Positions 1 to 9,713 are shown, counted from the first letter of the stretch. The stretch: DNA of 64,000 nt from Pararge aegeria (GCF_905163445.1 NC_053181.1:4030001-4094000), one strand, 5' to 3'. A program made the numbers and translations. The notes: generated by a model not told the origin, from the sequence alone.

Positions 1-89
1 TATTTTGTATTATAGATCTGCAACTGAGATAATAATATATTATAGGTACAAGGGAATACGGAAACCCGAAAAACGTTCTAGATCTTTGC

Positions 90-395
90 GGTGACTTGTT
101 GGCTATTATGACCGCTGCAGTTTTAAGTGGGAGGTCTCCGGTTTGATGGGGGAGTTAATAATTTCTGGATTTTCTCTGGTCTTGTCTGGTGGGAGGCTAC
201 AACTGCAGCTAGTTACCACTCAACCGATAAAGAAGTGTCGCTAAGCGATTTATCGTCCCGTTACGATATCGCGTATAAACCGATTAATAGTAAGGGTTTA
301 ATAAATGTCTTATCCTTAACAGTTTAGCCCGTTACCATCTTAGACTGCATCATGACTTACCAGCCGGTGAGATTGCAGTTAAGGGCTAACTATAT
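90..395 (+). repeat. diverged dispersed repeat (aatcgcttagcgg family)
   Basis: It shares ordered blocks with copies near 37.2, 42.3, 51.8 and 53.5 kb (a 'taagcgattta' block, a 'gctaacctgtt'-like block, 'cttagactgcatca' and 'gtgagattgcagt'). It is heavily mutated. The 5' part resembles a tRNA-derived head but is too decayed to fold. The 66-codon open frame across it reads through repeat sequence and is not called as a gene. Confidence 0.5.
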
Positions 396-429
396 TATCC
401 CTATGTTCTCAATATCCTAAAAACTCACA

Positions 430-575
430 CAAAGCGATTTGCATCTTAGGCTGGGGTTTAAAACGCCCTCCCGAGTTCTGTGTTTCTTAATTATTACAAC
501 CTGGGTATCTTTAAAACTAGAGTGAATAGACATCTTCTAGGCATGCGTGACCCATCTTAAGCCACATCTAAACTT
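430..575 (+). repeat. 3' remnant of a CR1/Jockey-like LINE
   Basis: This stretch matches the last ~130 bases of the reverse-transcriptase frame at 4,969-5,829: 'aacgccctcccg', 'ctgtgttt', 'ctagagtgaatag', 'cttctaggca'. It is a 5'-truncated, decayed copy followed by a T/A-rich tail. It lies beyond the last visible Rab32 exon. Confidence 0.6.
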
Positions 576-936
576 TCCATCACTTTTTTTTTTATTTATT
601 TCAGTTTTAATCACACATAATATACATCACAGGTCTTAATTTAAAGGTGTAAGCATAAACTCAAAGGAATTTTCCCGTACACCCAGCCGTTGATAAATTT
701 TTGCTTTGTTAATGTAATAGATAAGTATATTAACATTCACAATTCTACAAAATCGCTAATTCACACTGCCATTTAGAATGAGCGTAGGCCGACAAAGATA
801 AATGTAAAAACTTTTTGTTGACGTTCCATAATTGAAGAGTTATATACAGTCTCTTCTAGTTTAATTGTGGTCAAGCGCTAGTGTATTTAGGTTAAAAAAA
901 AAACTTCAAGCGGAAAAAACAAGAAAATTCAGTCAC

Positions 937-1118
937 CTTGTTCGCCAGTAATATACAGGGTATGGGCGATCCGTCGGGCAGCTGCACCTTGGTATCAAGG
1001 TCGTTTTTCCACTTGACCACCGCGTCAAAGGTCGCCACGCGGGACACGTCGAACACTATGAAAGCTCCAACGGCCTCTTTGTAGTAAACCCGGGTCATGT
1101 TGCCGAAGCGTTCTTGAC
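937..1118 (-). CDS. Rab32: Rab32 core exon 2: switch II to NKxD region (partial gene)
   Basis: Second shared coding exon of a Rab32/Rab38-type small GTPase. It is 182 bases, entered in phase 1 (the G from the upstream exon completes Gly) and left in phase 0. The acceptor is gatag/GTCAAG and the donor AAG/gtgact. It encodes the rest of WDIAGQE, then RFGNMTRVYYKEAVGAFIVF, the effector-facing helices, and ends at LLANK, the start of the guanine-specificity NKxD motif. The Ile-Ala-Gly-Gln form of switch II, where most Rabs have TAGQ, is a Rab32-family hallmark. The next exon (completing NKxD, then the SAK motif and the C-terminal prenylated cysteines) is not in the window, so the gene runs off the left edge. 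Rab32 acts on lysosome-related organelles; in insects it is needed for pigment granules (fly lightoid). The frame reads on into the intron as an unspliced extension, which is not coding. Confidence 0.93.
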
Positions 1119-1180
1119 CTATCAAACAAATGGAATGCTTGTCATCGAATAGTGGTTGAAATAAAAATAAACTGTAATAA

Positions 1181-1512
1181 GGGGGCTTTCATAAAATACG
1201 TGAGATGTTTAAGGGGGGAGGGGTCAAGTCAAATCTCATCTAATCTTACGTTGGAGAGAGGGTCTCGGCAAATATCACGCAATTTTTTCTCTGATTGAAA
1301 CAAAAAAAAATTATACTATGTTGGTCCAATTGTCTTTTTACAATAAAAATCCAGCGCGTTTACGTAAGAAACCCACATTTTGAATAATCTCACGTGAGAT
1401 CGGGGGATGGGGGAGGGGGTCGAATAAAATCTCAAGACATCTGAAAAGACATTTGAGGGAGGGACGGACAGAAAATTTTAAAAAACACCTCGCGTAATTT
1501 ATGGACGCCCCC
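1181..1512. mobile_element. MITE with TAA target duplication (PIF/Harbinger-like)
   Basis: A 332-bp element with ~30-bp imperfect terminal inverted repeats. The left end begins GGGGGCTTTCATAAAATACG. The reverse complement of the right end begins GGGGGCGTCCATAAATTACG. Both sides are flanked by TAA (1,178-1,180 and 1,513-1,515). There is no coding capacity. A 3-bp TAA duplication and G-rich ends fit the PIF/Harbinger superfamily. It lies 60 bp upstream of the acceptor of the Rab32 exon at 937-1,118. Confidence 0.65.
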
Positions 1513-1830
1513 TAAGTCGCGAAGCGCAAGGTCCTTGAATTGCGACACCGCACCGGTACAACTCATAGTAGGGCAGCCCTCAACGCGGTGGACAGACGAA
1601 ATCAAGCGAGTCGCTGGGAGTCGCTGGAAACAAGCAGCTTGGCACCACCAGTAAGTCGCGAAGCTGCAGTGGCAATGAGTAGAGCAAATAGCACAGTCCC
1701 AAGGTGCTGGAATCGCGACAACACACCGGTAAACTCATAGTAGGGCAGCCCTCAACGCGGTGGACAGACGAAATCAAGTGAGTCGCTGGGAGTCGCTGGA
1801 AACTTACGGCTTGGCACCATGGATTTTGGA
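1513..1830 (+). repeat. tandemly duplicated RTE-type LINE tail
   Basis: Two direct copies about 175 bp apart share 'tagggcagccctcaacgcgg', 'tggacagacgaaatcaag' and 'gagtcgctgggagtcgctgg'. The sequence corresponds to the last codons of RTE-type LINE ORFs, with the same motif at 18,105-18,245 and 35,010-35,110. Both copies are interrupted by stops and frame changes. Confidence 0.6.
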
Positions 1831-2059
1831 ACTCCCTACAAGCCTATATTGCTATTATAACCCATTGCTGGACCTACGATGATGAATACAAAACGGTGTG
1901 CCATAAAAAAGCTTGGCCATAAAATAGTTCTTAATTTCCGTGAGGTGGCCATTTACTTGGTCCGTCTATTAGAGAGTCGTTAGGATAAACGATGAAGAAG
2001 AAGACTCCTTGATTGACCTGACTTGAGTAGTAAGTCTGTCCTTTGTTCAAAGGTTACTC

Positions 2060-2350
2060 TCATCATCGTCATTATCATAGCGATCCAGTACAGGGCATGG
2101 GTCTCCTCCCACTATGAGAAGGGTTTAAGTTCCACCACGCTGGCTGGCATTGGTGGACTCGACGTTTGAGAACATTATGTAGAACTCTCAGGCATGCAGG
2201 TTTCTTCACGATGTTTTCCTTACCGACGAAGCAAGTGATAATTTTAATTACCTAAAACGCACATAACTTAGAAAAGTTAGAGGTGCGTGTTCAAACTCGG
2301 CCCCCCGAGAGTGAAGTCGAGCTCCTACCAACTGCGATATCACCGCTTCC
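2060..2350 (-). repeat. SINE-B copy
   Basis: tRNA-derived SINE on the minus strand. The plus strand reads 'acagggcatgggtctcctcc', then 'aggcatgcaggtttcttcac', 'acgcacataacttagaaaag', and ends with the decayed tRNA-like head 'actcggccccccgagagtga'. The same ordered blocks recur at 24.4, 26.2, 42.5 and, in the other orientation, 14.9, 43.1 and 48.9 kb. Confidence 0.75.
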
Positions 2351-2554
2351 CTGCGCTAATTTAATGCCAGAATATAAATCCTTCAAATCTTACACTTACA
2401 CTAAGCCCACCAACCCGCATTGGGCAGCGTGGTGGGTCTAAGCTCTAAAACTCTCTGTCCTATGCGACAGGAGGCCTGTGCTCATCATTAGGGGACATTA
2501 ATATACTAAGTGGGGAATGTAACATTTGTGTATATAACTCACCCCTAAGATGTG

Positions 2555-2945
2555 TTAATAAGAAACCATTAATAACAAGGACATGAACAATAGCAAATAA
2601 ATAATCATCAAAGACATAAATATCCAAGAAAACACTAATCCCATGTCATCCATATTTTTATGGAAACAATTAATGTCGGATATGCTGTCAACCATTGACA
2701 TTTTATCGTTGTTTATGACTAACAGGTGAGAACAAAAAGTATTTAAGTACTTCCTTAAATCATAACTGACATCTACAAAATGGCGGTGAAGTATTAATAG
2801 GTTGGGAATGATTATGCGTAACTGGTTTATTATGGTTATAATTGATGGACCAAGCAGGATAGCTTGATTGTAGGTCGAAAACTCCTCGCTATTCGCCCTA
2901 AAAAATGCCTTTGAGGCGTAGGTTTTAAGCCTCATGTGCCTGTAA
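2555..2945 (-). pseudogene. unrecognised membrane-protein-like exon or gene fragment
   Basis: An open frame of 126 codons after its first ATG (2,935), with open sequence back to a possible acceptor (ttacag/G) at about 2,945, and a TAA stop at 2,555-2,557. The C-terminal ~25 residues are strongly hydrophobic (WIFMSLMIIYLLLFMSLLLM), preceded by a moderately hydrophobic segment (IITIINQLRIIIPNLLILHR) and a linker with VDVSYDLRKYLNTFCSHLL. The pattern of helix, charged linker with a D..L..N..F spacing, and terminal helix is loosely like the last third of insect gustatory receptors, but no diagnostic TYhhhhhQF motif is present. Its 5' end overlaps a decayed dispersed repeat ('gatggaccaagcaggat'). 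It lies inside a Rab32 intron, same strand. It could be a chemoreceptor fragment, a repeat-derived frame or chance. Confidence 0.25.
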
Positions 2946-2991
2946 TTTTATCGGCAACCACTCCTCTCAGGCAGGAATACAGATATGCTGC

Positions 2992-3030
2992 ATGAATGAA
3001 TGAATGAATGAATGAATGTATGAATGATTA
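2992..3030. repeat. (ATGA)n microsatellite
   Basis: About eight head-to-tail ATGA units with one substitution. Confidence 0.85.
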
Positions 3031-3239
3031 ATTATTTTCTTCGCATTACTTATTTAGGTACAGTATGATGCTTACGGGCTCTTTTGTTACACAGTTATGA
3101 TGTGGGGACTGATACTTGAACTAGATAAAACCTGTGTCTCAAACCACCAGGCTCGTTCCCTCGGATAAAATATGCTAAATGAGTAAGTTACTTAAATAAA
3201 TAAATATGGCGCAAGTTTTTCTCCGAACGAGCTCTGTCG

Positions 3240-3465
3240 ATATGACAGCTGAATGGTGCAGTTGGCAGCGACCCTGCTTTCTAAGTTCAAGGCCGTGGGT
3301 TCGATTCCCACAATTGGACAATGTTTGTGTGATGAACATAAATGTTTTTCAGTGTCTGGGTGTTTATATTCATCAGCTATCTTAGTACCCATATCGCAGG
3401 CTATGCTTACTTTAGGGCTAGATGGCGATGTGTGTATTGTTCTAGTACCTATTATTTATTTAATA
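3240..3465 (+). repeat. SINE-A copy
   Basis: tRNA-derived SINE. The tRNA-like head has an A-box-like 'tggtgcagttgg' and a B box 'gggttcgattcccac'. Then come 'aatgtttgtgtgatgaacat', 'cagtgtctgggtgttta', 'cttactttagggctagatgg' and 'cgatgtgtgtattgt', and an ATTT-rich tail. It is the same ordered unit as at 7.4, 34.1 and 38.9 kb (+) and 36.6 and 43.7 kb (-). Confidence 0.85.
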
Positions 3466-3654
3466 TTTATGAATGAATGAATACACTTCTATTGTACACC
3501 ACATAAAAATACAAGAAAAAATTATTTAAAATAAACAACTAGTTTTATACAATAAGGCGGCCTTATCGCTACATAGCGATCTCTTCTAGGCAACCGATGG
3601 CGTAAAACACTGCCCAAGACGAGAGGTAGGTGGTGCATATAAATATATACATAA

Positions 3655-3810
3655 ATACTATATATAAATTCAAGATTCATAAGCACTTTTGAAACGTCAA
3701 GTCTGTCTGTTTGTAGTGACTCTACCACCGATTCGGCAGGCAGATTCAACCGGCAAGAAAATCGGCGGTTGCTCTTATCCAACATCAACAATTTACATTT
3801 TACAATTTAA
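3655..3810 (+). repeat. LINE 3'-tail family (gtctgtttgtagt)
   Basis: It contains 'cataagcacttttgaaacgt', 'gtctgtctgtttgtagtgac', 'cagattcaaccggcaagaa' and 'ttatccaacatcaac'. Related copies are at 16.85-17.13, 31.95, 33.05 and (reverse) 28.44 kb. There is no intact frame; the 89-codon minus frame is antisense to it. Confidence 0.65.
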
Positions 3811-4126
3811 AATTTATTTTTCTATCTTATGATAAATGAAAGCGTATGAAGCCGTATGCTTCTAAGCAACCTTTTCATTAAGAAATTCATCAATTGTATA
3901 GTAACCTCGATGTAATAAATGTGTTTTAATATTCTTTATTAAACTTATGATTTGTTAGGTCCAAAATTACCTTAGGAATCATATTATAAAAGCGTATACT
4001 CAATCCCACAAATACAAATGTAGATATGCAGGTGTCACTAATTTATGACCATTTCTTCTTTTATGTATAATAAACTTCTGAACAATATTATATAAGCATA
4101 CTAATAATTTATATAAATTTATATCT

Positions 4127-4520
4127 ACTAGCGTACCCAGCCTGCTCCGCCGGGCTAGATTTTGCTTTATTTTTTTTAAACAATAAACTTACATCATTAA
4201 ATTTTTAATTTAAGTCTTATAATATATTAAATCATTTATTTCTCTCCGTATTCATTCTCTTCTATTCACTTCTGGAGCGGGTGAAGATCATTATCTACAC
4301 CCATGTACACCCAACAATAGAATATGATCATAGTAAATAAAAGCTGTATTTGACAGTTTGACAGTTCAAAAATAGGAGTGCTCCGATCGTCACCAAACTT
4401 TACAGGATTACTCGCCAGGTCAATCCGGCGATCAATTTCCCTGAAAGTTTCATTGAAATCGGTCCAGCCGTTTCGGAGCCTATACGGAACATACCCACAC
4501 ACTTTCTCTTTTATATATAT
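4127..4520 (-). mobile_element. non-autonomous Helitron-like element
   Basis: The minus strand carries 'acggctggaccgatttcaat', 'gaaactttcaggga', 'cctggcgagtaatcctgt' and 'gacgatcggagcactcc', and ends ...GGGTACGCTAGT (CTAGT at 4,131-4,127). The same sequence lies in the other orientation at 51,195-51,465 with the same CTAGT end. A CTAGT 3' terminus without inverted repeats or target duplication is the Helitron pattern. No Rep/helicase is encoded. The 92-codon minus frame is part of it. Confidence 0.6.
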
Positions 4521-4583
4521 AGATAGAGATACAATGAATATCAATAATATTTAAATATACGATGTTGATAAAGGAAAACTAAC

Positions 4584-4797
4584 CTGCTATATCCCATAGC
4601 TGCAGTCGTATTATCGTATTCGCGTCCCAGTTAAGAACTTTAAGGGCGAAGTCGACTCCAATCGTCGCCCTGTAATGCTGGCTGAAGAACTGATGCACAT
4701 ATCGCTTAATGATGGAAGTCTTCCCTGTGCCCAGCTCCCCGATAACCAGGATCTTGTACAGGTGCTCCCTCCTCTCAGCGCTAGCTGTGGCGTGGGC
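4584..4797 (-). CDS. Rab32: Rab32 core exon 1: P-loop and switch I
   Basis: First shared coding exon of the Rab32/Rab38-type GTPase, 214 bases. It enters in phase 0 (tatag/GCC) and leaves in phase 1 (GCAG/gttagt), spliced across a 3,465-bp intron to 937-1,118. Residues 1-13 are a short linker. Residues 14-19 form strand 1 (YKILVI), 20-27 are the P-loop GELGTGKT with the catalytic Lys and Thr, and 42-50 are switch I, YRATIGVDF. The Val-Asp-Phe ending in this switch, with an Ala-Leu-Lys-Val following, is the Rab32/Rab38 form. The exon ends LWDIA, giving WDIAGQE after splicing. It has no initiation codon of its own, so an upstream first exon must supply it. Five phase-0 candidates are seen upstream. 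The joined core is highly conserved, so the gene is functional by appearance. Confidence 0.95.
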
Positions 4798-4960
4798 CTA
4801 TAACAAAAGGAAAACTGTTAGATAAGAATCTAGCTAATGAATTAGTGCATATCGGCTAAGCTTTTGAGAGAGCTGCTATAAGGGCTGGAAGCGTGCTTAA
4901 AGTTTCAAGGACACAAATTTATTTTATACTTTTTTTATTAACCTGATGTGTAACCTAACC

Positions 4961-5904
4961 TTTTTTTTGGGTACGCTGATGACAGCACCGTTACGGAGAG
5001 GTACTTGTCCAGCCCTAGGGCCAGTGCTAATGATATCCTTGAGCATAGAGAGTCCTTGGTGGAGCGTATTAACTTGACTCTAAAAGAGGTGTCTGATTGG
5101 GGTGACGCCAATTTGGTTAAGTTCAATGCTGCCAAGACGCAGTCGTGTTTATTTTCCGCAAAAAAGAGCCCTTTCACCTTGGCTCCCACTTTCCGGGGTG
5201 TATCCGTACCAATTAGCGACCATATTGAGCTCTTGGGTGTCAACATCTCATCCAATCTCAATTTTGGCAAATGCATCGAGTCCAAAGCCAAAGTGGCAGC
5301 TAAAAAACTTGGTATCCTCAATAAGGTTAGGCGGTACTTCACGCCAGGTCAACGCCTCGCACTGTACCAGGCTCAAGTGCGAACCTGCATGGAGTACTGT
5401 AGTCACCTGTGGGGTGGCTCTGCCAAGTACCAACTTGAAGCTTTGGATTCGGTGGATCGTCGCGCCAGGAGAATTATAGGCGACAATTCGTTAACGCAGG
5501 CGAAACTACATAGTCTCCAGCACCGACGCAATGTTGCCTGTTTATCGGTTTTTTACCGGATATACTTCGGTGAGTGTGCTCAGGAACTTCACAATCTTGT
5601 TCCCCCTTCCCCGTTTTACCACAGAACAGCGAGACACCGAGAGCGGTGGCATCCTTATGTGGTTGATATCCCATCAACACGCACGAAACGTTTTTTATCC
5701 ACGTTTCTGATACGTGCCGCTAAGATGTGGAACGCCCTCCCGGTAACTGTGTTTCCTGCCACGTATAATTTAAGTACCTTCAAGGCTAGAGTGAATAGGC
5801 TTTTTCTAGGCAAGCGTGCTCCAACCTAGACCTCATCATTGCTTTCTAACGGGCATGATTGTCGTCAAACGCTGGCCTATCGTTAATAAAAAAAAAAAAA
5901 AAAA
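4961..5904 (+). mobile_element. 5'-truncated CR1/Jockey-superfamily LINE
   Basis: The element starts within the reverse transcriptase and ends in an uninterrupted 18-A tail (5,887-5,904). It is inserted in the Rab32 intron just upstream of core exon 1, in the opposite orientation. No clear target duplication was found. Related 3' remnants occur at 430-575 and near 56,670. Confidence 0.85.
4969..5829 (+). pseudogene. reverse transcriptase, C-terminal part (non-LTR LINE)
   Basis: A 286-codon open frame that begins at the catalytic box GYADDSTVTE and runs through the palm end, thumb and connection region to TAG. Visible landmarks are LLGVNISSNLNFG (after the active site), RRYFTPGQRLALYQAQVR, MEYCSHLWGGSAKYQLEALD and DRRARRIIGD, and the C-terminal AAKMWNALPVTVF...FKARVNRLFLG. 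These are usual in CR1/Jockey-type LINEs. The endonuclease and the N-terminal two thirds of the polymerase are missing, so it cannot be active. The frame has no internal stop over 860 bases, suggesting recent insertion. Reading starts upstream of any ATG; the first residue shown is set by the truncation, not by an initiation codon. Confidence 0.85.
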
Positions 5905-6790
5905 ACCTATTAAGAAACTATGGGGTGTTTTAAGTTTGAAATATATGTGTCTGTGTGCGTCTGTCGGTAGCATCATATTTCCCGAACGGACGGATGAATC
6001 GATTTTGATTTTGTTATTATGTTTGAAAGATAAATGTCATAAATCGTTAGTGTTCATAACATTGTTTGATGGAAATCGGTTCAAGATGGCCACCACAACA
6101 AAATGGCGAATTAACGTAAGTGTCAAATGAGAAGAGTTGACTAGTTTAATGTACACTATATGAAACGTCGGGGGTTTTTTGAATACTTATTTATTGATAT
6201 CCTCAATTTATTACAACACAGTTACGGAAATCGACAGGAAAAGAAATAGAAAAAAGTGGAGTACAAATGACGTTTAAGTATATGAAAGTATCTTTCTTTC
6301 AGCATTGACTGAGTAAATAACAGCTTTATTTCGGAAAGACCCATTCTAGACTTGAACATACCGAAGTCTGCTCTTATCGGCCTCCCTGGCGCGATTGGTG
6401 GTGGAGACAATTCGGGATTTTAATTTACGAATTTTAGGCCTGACTCGGGAATCAAACCCTCGTGATCTGTAGCAAGGCAGATTACTATTACTAGGCACCC
6501 AAATACCAAACTTAAATTTATGAGTTGGCAGGCAGCTGCTAGTACAGAATACAAACTTTGCACGTCCTATTTACGTCTGATACGTCCGTTAGTTAATTCA
6601 CGTCAATTAAAAGACAATTTACTGTACGCTTCCGAACCAAGAATTTATTGATGCTTCGACATACCGGTTATTCTCGTAGAGGCAGCTTGTTATCTTTTAT
6701 CATGATCACAGCGGATATATATATTATTATTATCCTCATTATATTATATGTATTATATCATATATATATTATAAGTATTTACGTATATTC
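5905..6790. other. no gene; repeat-like and AT-rich intron sequence
   Basis: 5,930-6,150 has the 'ccgaacggacggatgaatcg' and 'ggaaatcggttcaagatgg' wording of Helitron-like repeats. 6,370-6,490 looks like a decayed tRNA-derived SINE on the minus strand ('gggaatcaaaccctcgtgat'). The remainder is AT-rich with (TATA)n near 6,715-6,775. No coding exon is seen. Confidence 0.5.
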
Positions 6791-6798
6791 TTCACATA

Positions 6799-7161
6799 AT
6801 AAAAATCATCAGTCATCTTAGTACCTATAAAACCAGCTACAATTACTTTAGGGCTAAATAGCGATGTATGTACTGTCTTAGTATATTTATTATATATCCT
6901 CTCAAACAGTGGCGTGCATAGAGGGCATGCACAGGGTATGTAGATGATATCAATTGAAGAAATTCTCCAGTACGAGTTAAAAATACTTAAGGATAGGCTT
7001 TTTATAACAATAACAATGCCTATCATTAGGTTTTTAAACTCGTACTGCACGCCACTGTTTGAGAGGATATATAATAAATATACTACGACAGTACATCGCT
7101 ATCTAGCCCTAAAGTAAGCGTAGCTTGTTTTATAGGTACTAAGATGACTGATGATTTTTAT
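6799..7161. repeat. long fold-back: inverted SINE-A tails around a CAGTGGCGTGCA element
   Basis: Arms 6,799-6,918 and 7,046-7,161 are near-perfect reverse complements (~116-120 bp). The outer ~105 bp of each arm is SINE-A tail sequence. The inner end of each is CAGTGGCGTGCA. The ~127-bp loop contains a further inverted repeat (cagtacgagtt ... aactcgtactg). The 93-codon minus frame here is a shadow. Confidence 0.85.
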
Positions 7162-7407
7162 CAACTTTTTCAGTTATAACATCACGAATCCTTAATCATT
7201 TATCATAGGAGAACGAAATGTATTTAATTGTTAACAAAATAAAAATACTTAAATAATGTGGTTTAATTCTTAATTTAACATATATTTTTAATTTAAAATA
7301 AGTATATTATTGCAGCTGATTTGGACTGATTGGAAACCCTTAAAATAGTAACACATAAAATCAGTATATGGTGAACGCTCAAGTTTATTGGTTCAAGTAT
7401 CAGTATT

Positions 7408-7672
7408 GACGGCCGACTGGCGCAGTGGGCAGCGACCCTGCTCTCTGATTCCTAGGCCGTAGGTTCGATTCCCACAACTGGAAAATGTTTGTGTGATGAA
7501 CATGATTGTTTTTCAGTGTTTGGGTGTTTGTCTGTATAATATAAGTATTTATGTGCATTATATTCATAAAAATATTCAACAGCTGACTTAGTACCCATAA
7601 CACAAGCTACACTTACTTTGGGGCTAGATGGCGATGTGTGTATTGTCGTAGTATATTTATTTATTTATATTA
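7408..7672 (+). repeat. SINE-A copy (nearly full length)
   Basis: The head 'ggccgactggcgcagtgggc' contains an A box and 'taggttcgattcccac' the B box. The body ends 'ggggctagatggcgatgtgt' and 'gtatatttatttattta'. This copy and the one at 38.9 kb are the best preserved in the window. Confidence 0.9.
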
Positions 7673-7796
7673 TTATAATTATAATAGGTGCAGGAAAGTC
7701 GTGACTTGTTATTAATAAGATGTAAGATATCATCATTCAAATCACAATAAATGATAAATATTATATATTGTAGTGTATAACTACAATATATTAATT

Positions 7797-7985
7797 ACTA
7801 GTTGTTGCTCGCGACTTCGTCTGCGTTTGATTTTGTTTTTAAAGTATTCAGTATCGCTAAGCCTTAAATGAGTATAGTAGTATATATATATATAACATGT
7901 GACTGTCAATTAATTATAGACAAAAAAATTGCAATAAAATAAAATTGCGACTATAATTAAAGATCTAAGCTACCCTATCTCTTAA
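7797..7985 (-). repeat. left part of a Helitron-like repeat split by the Harbinger insertion
   Basis: It begins 'actagttgttgctcgcgact' followed by 'tcgtctgcgtttgatttt', the reverse of a GACGAAGTCGCGGGC...CTAGT 3' end seen also at 15.41 and 63.38 kb. The other half resumes at 11,030 ('gtcggaccagactgctcacg'). Without the transposon and one TAA copy the two parts join as 'atctcttaagtcggacc'. Confidence 0.6.
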
Positions 7986-8226
7986 GGGCGCTTGTACACG
8001 CTAAGAAAAAACGCCGGGCGTACCTAAGAATTCGTGTCGTAACTAGAAAATAACTGTGTACACTGCTCGCAGCGGTGCACGAAAAAAAATCTTGTCTGCG
8101 CAAGACACGACGCGGCGAACGTTGTTGCGGAGCGGCGGGGGGGCGGTGTAGTAGGGTTGAGCCAGCCCAGTTTTTGTTGTGCGTTGTGCGTTTGGTGTGG
8201 ACGTGTATTGCAGCGTAGAGTACAAA

Positions 8227-8395
8227 ATGGCTGATGAGTTACTTATAACTTTAGTAGAAGGACGACCGGTATTGTGGGACAAAACTTTAGACATATATAA
8301 AGATAAAAGACTCACATACGAAGCATGGAGAGAAATATTTACTATCTTAAACAAAGACTTCGACGAAATGACAAATGTCAAAAAAAATGAATATG
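8227..8395 (+). CDS. Harbinger MADF/Myb-like protein, exon 1
   Basis: The first coding exon (56 codons plus one base, donor ATG/gtaagt) starts at MADELLITLVEGRPVLWD. An in-frame ATG exists 48 bases upstream at 8,179. The MADELL start is preferred because the preceding residues look like leader sequence and its context is aaaATGG. The sequence LLITLVEGRPVLWD...YKDKRLTYEAWREIF is the first half of a MADF domain, a Myb/SANT-related DNA-binding fold. It splices in phase 1 to 9,808-10,430, giving 263 residues. In Harbinger elements this second protein binds the element ends and helps bring the transposase into the nucleus (family knowledge). The intron of 1,412 bp contains the main transposase exon on the other strand. 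Confidence 0.85.
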
Positions 8396-8757
8396 GTAAG
8401 TACATACAACATATTACTATCTTTTTACAATTTTCAAAAATACAGATTACTAGATATATTCTATATAGCTATATATTATTATAAATATTAATCATTGTCG
8501 TTACCCACATTAAATACATCTACAATAAAAGATTTAAGTTGCAAGCAATCATAAGTTCAATAGCGCTAAGTAGCATACGGACACGGCTTTGCTAAAAACG
8601 ATAATGACTAATACTTATAATAAAATACGTATAAACATGAAAAAAAATATAACATGTAATTGTTTATTTAAACAATATGGCAGGTAAGAATAATTCCTTG
8701 TTTCACACTTTTTGGATTAAAATTTAGTAGTCGGGTTTTAGTTTTAGAACTTATTTT

Positions 8758-9631
8758 TTATGTGTATTTATCTTGCCATGGCAGTGATCCTTCATCAGAG
8801 GAAAAATATTCAGTATATTTTTGACGAATTTCGTCTGCTGTGAGATTATTGCCTTCTAAATGCAATGGACTATTTAATCGGTCTCGATTGATTAAAGGCT
8901 CAACGTGACCTTCTTCTGTATGAATAAAATTTTGCAAAACGCAAGTAGTTTTTACAATAGCAACTGTTAAATCGAGACTTAAGTTTAAAGATCGGTGCAG
9001 AATTCTCCATTTGTTGGCCATTATTCCAAATGCACACTCGACGTATCTTCTTGCCCTTGTCAAGCGATAATTAAATATCTTTTGTTCTTTTGTGAGTTCG
9101 TTACCACCGTAGGGTCGAAGTACGTTAGCATGAAGTGCGAAAGCTTCATCAGCTACAAAAACATATGGTAATATATAGTTAGTATTTATTATAGAGCATG
9201 GGGATGGTATGTTTAACGTATTGTCAACAAGTTTTTTCCAAAACTGTGTTTCTTTGAAAACATTTGAATCACATTCTTTACCATACGACCCTACATCAAT
9301 AAAAATGTAATTGTAGTTGGAATCCACAATAGCCATGAGAACAATAGAAAAGAAATGTTTATAATTTAAAAACATTGATCCACTTTCTTCGGGTTTAATT
9401 ATTCTAATATGTTTCCCGTCCAGTGCTCCAAGACAGTGTGGAAAATTGGCATTTATTTCATATCTTTGTGCTATATTCAACCATTCTTCTTGTGTTGGCA
9501 TCCGCATATAAACTGTAGATAATTCTGACCAAATATGATGAGTAACTTCACGTACAATGTTCGCTATTGTTTTTATTCCGATTCGAAAATCGAAATGAAG
9601 ACGTGCGAAGGTATCTCCAGTTGCCATGTAT
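8758..9631 (-). CDS. Harbinger transposase, exon 2 (DDE catalytic domain)
   Basis: Main exon of a DDE_Tnp_4-type transposase, joined in phase 2 to exon 1 (10,493-10,797); total 392 residues ending in TAA. The acceptor is tttacag/A, giving ...RLAVTLRYMATGDTF, the normal Harbinger wording across this junction. Catalytic residues visible in joined numbering are Asp173 in LGALDGKH, Asp214 in FIDVGSYGKECDSN and Glu300 in RRYVECAFGIM. FVADEAFAL and the RPYGG box lie between. The length and order match intact family members and no stop or frameshift is present. The enzyme cuts and re-inserts the element at TWA sites. The whole exon lies antisense inside the intron of the partner MADF gene. Confidence 0.92.
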
Positions 9632-9657
9632 CTGTAAAAAATTGTAACAATGTCTTA

Positions 9658-9713
9658 GAGCAAGAACACACTTGCAACTTGCAGTGCGATTAATTGCAAG
9701 TGTGTTCTTACTC
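9658..9713. repeat. 56-bp fold-back flanked by TTA
   Basis: Arms GAGCAAGAACACACTTGCAA and its complement (one mismatch, 20 bp each) surround a 16-base spacer. TTA flanks both sides (9,655-9,657 and 9,714-9,716). It lies within the introns of both Harbinger genes, ~27 bases upstream of the transposase acceptor. It may be a tiny MITE with a Harbinger-type TTA duplication or a structural element of the transposon. Confidence 0.6.

Noticed and set aside
3192..3480. Frames of 66 and 75 codons
   Set aside because: They are translations of a SINE-A copy; the same occurs at 36.4-37.0, 43.8 and 7.4-7.6 kb.
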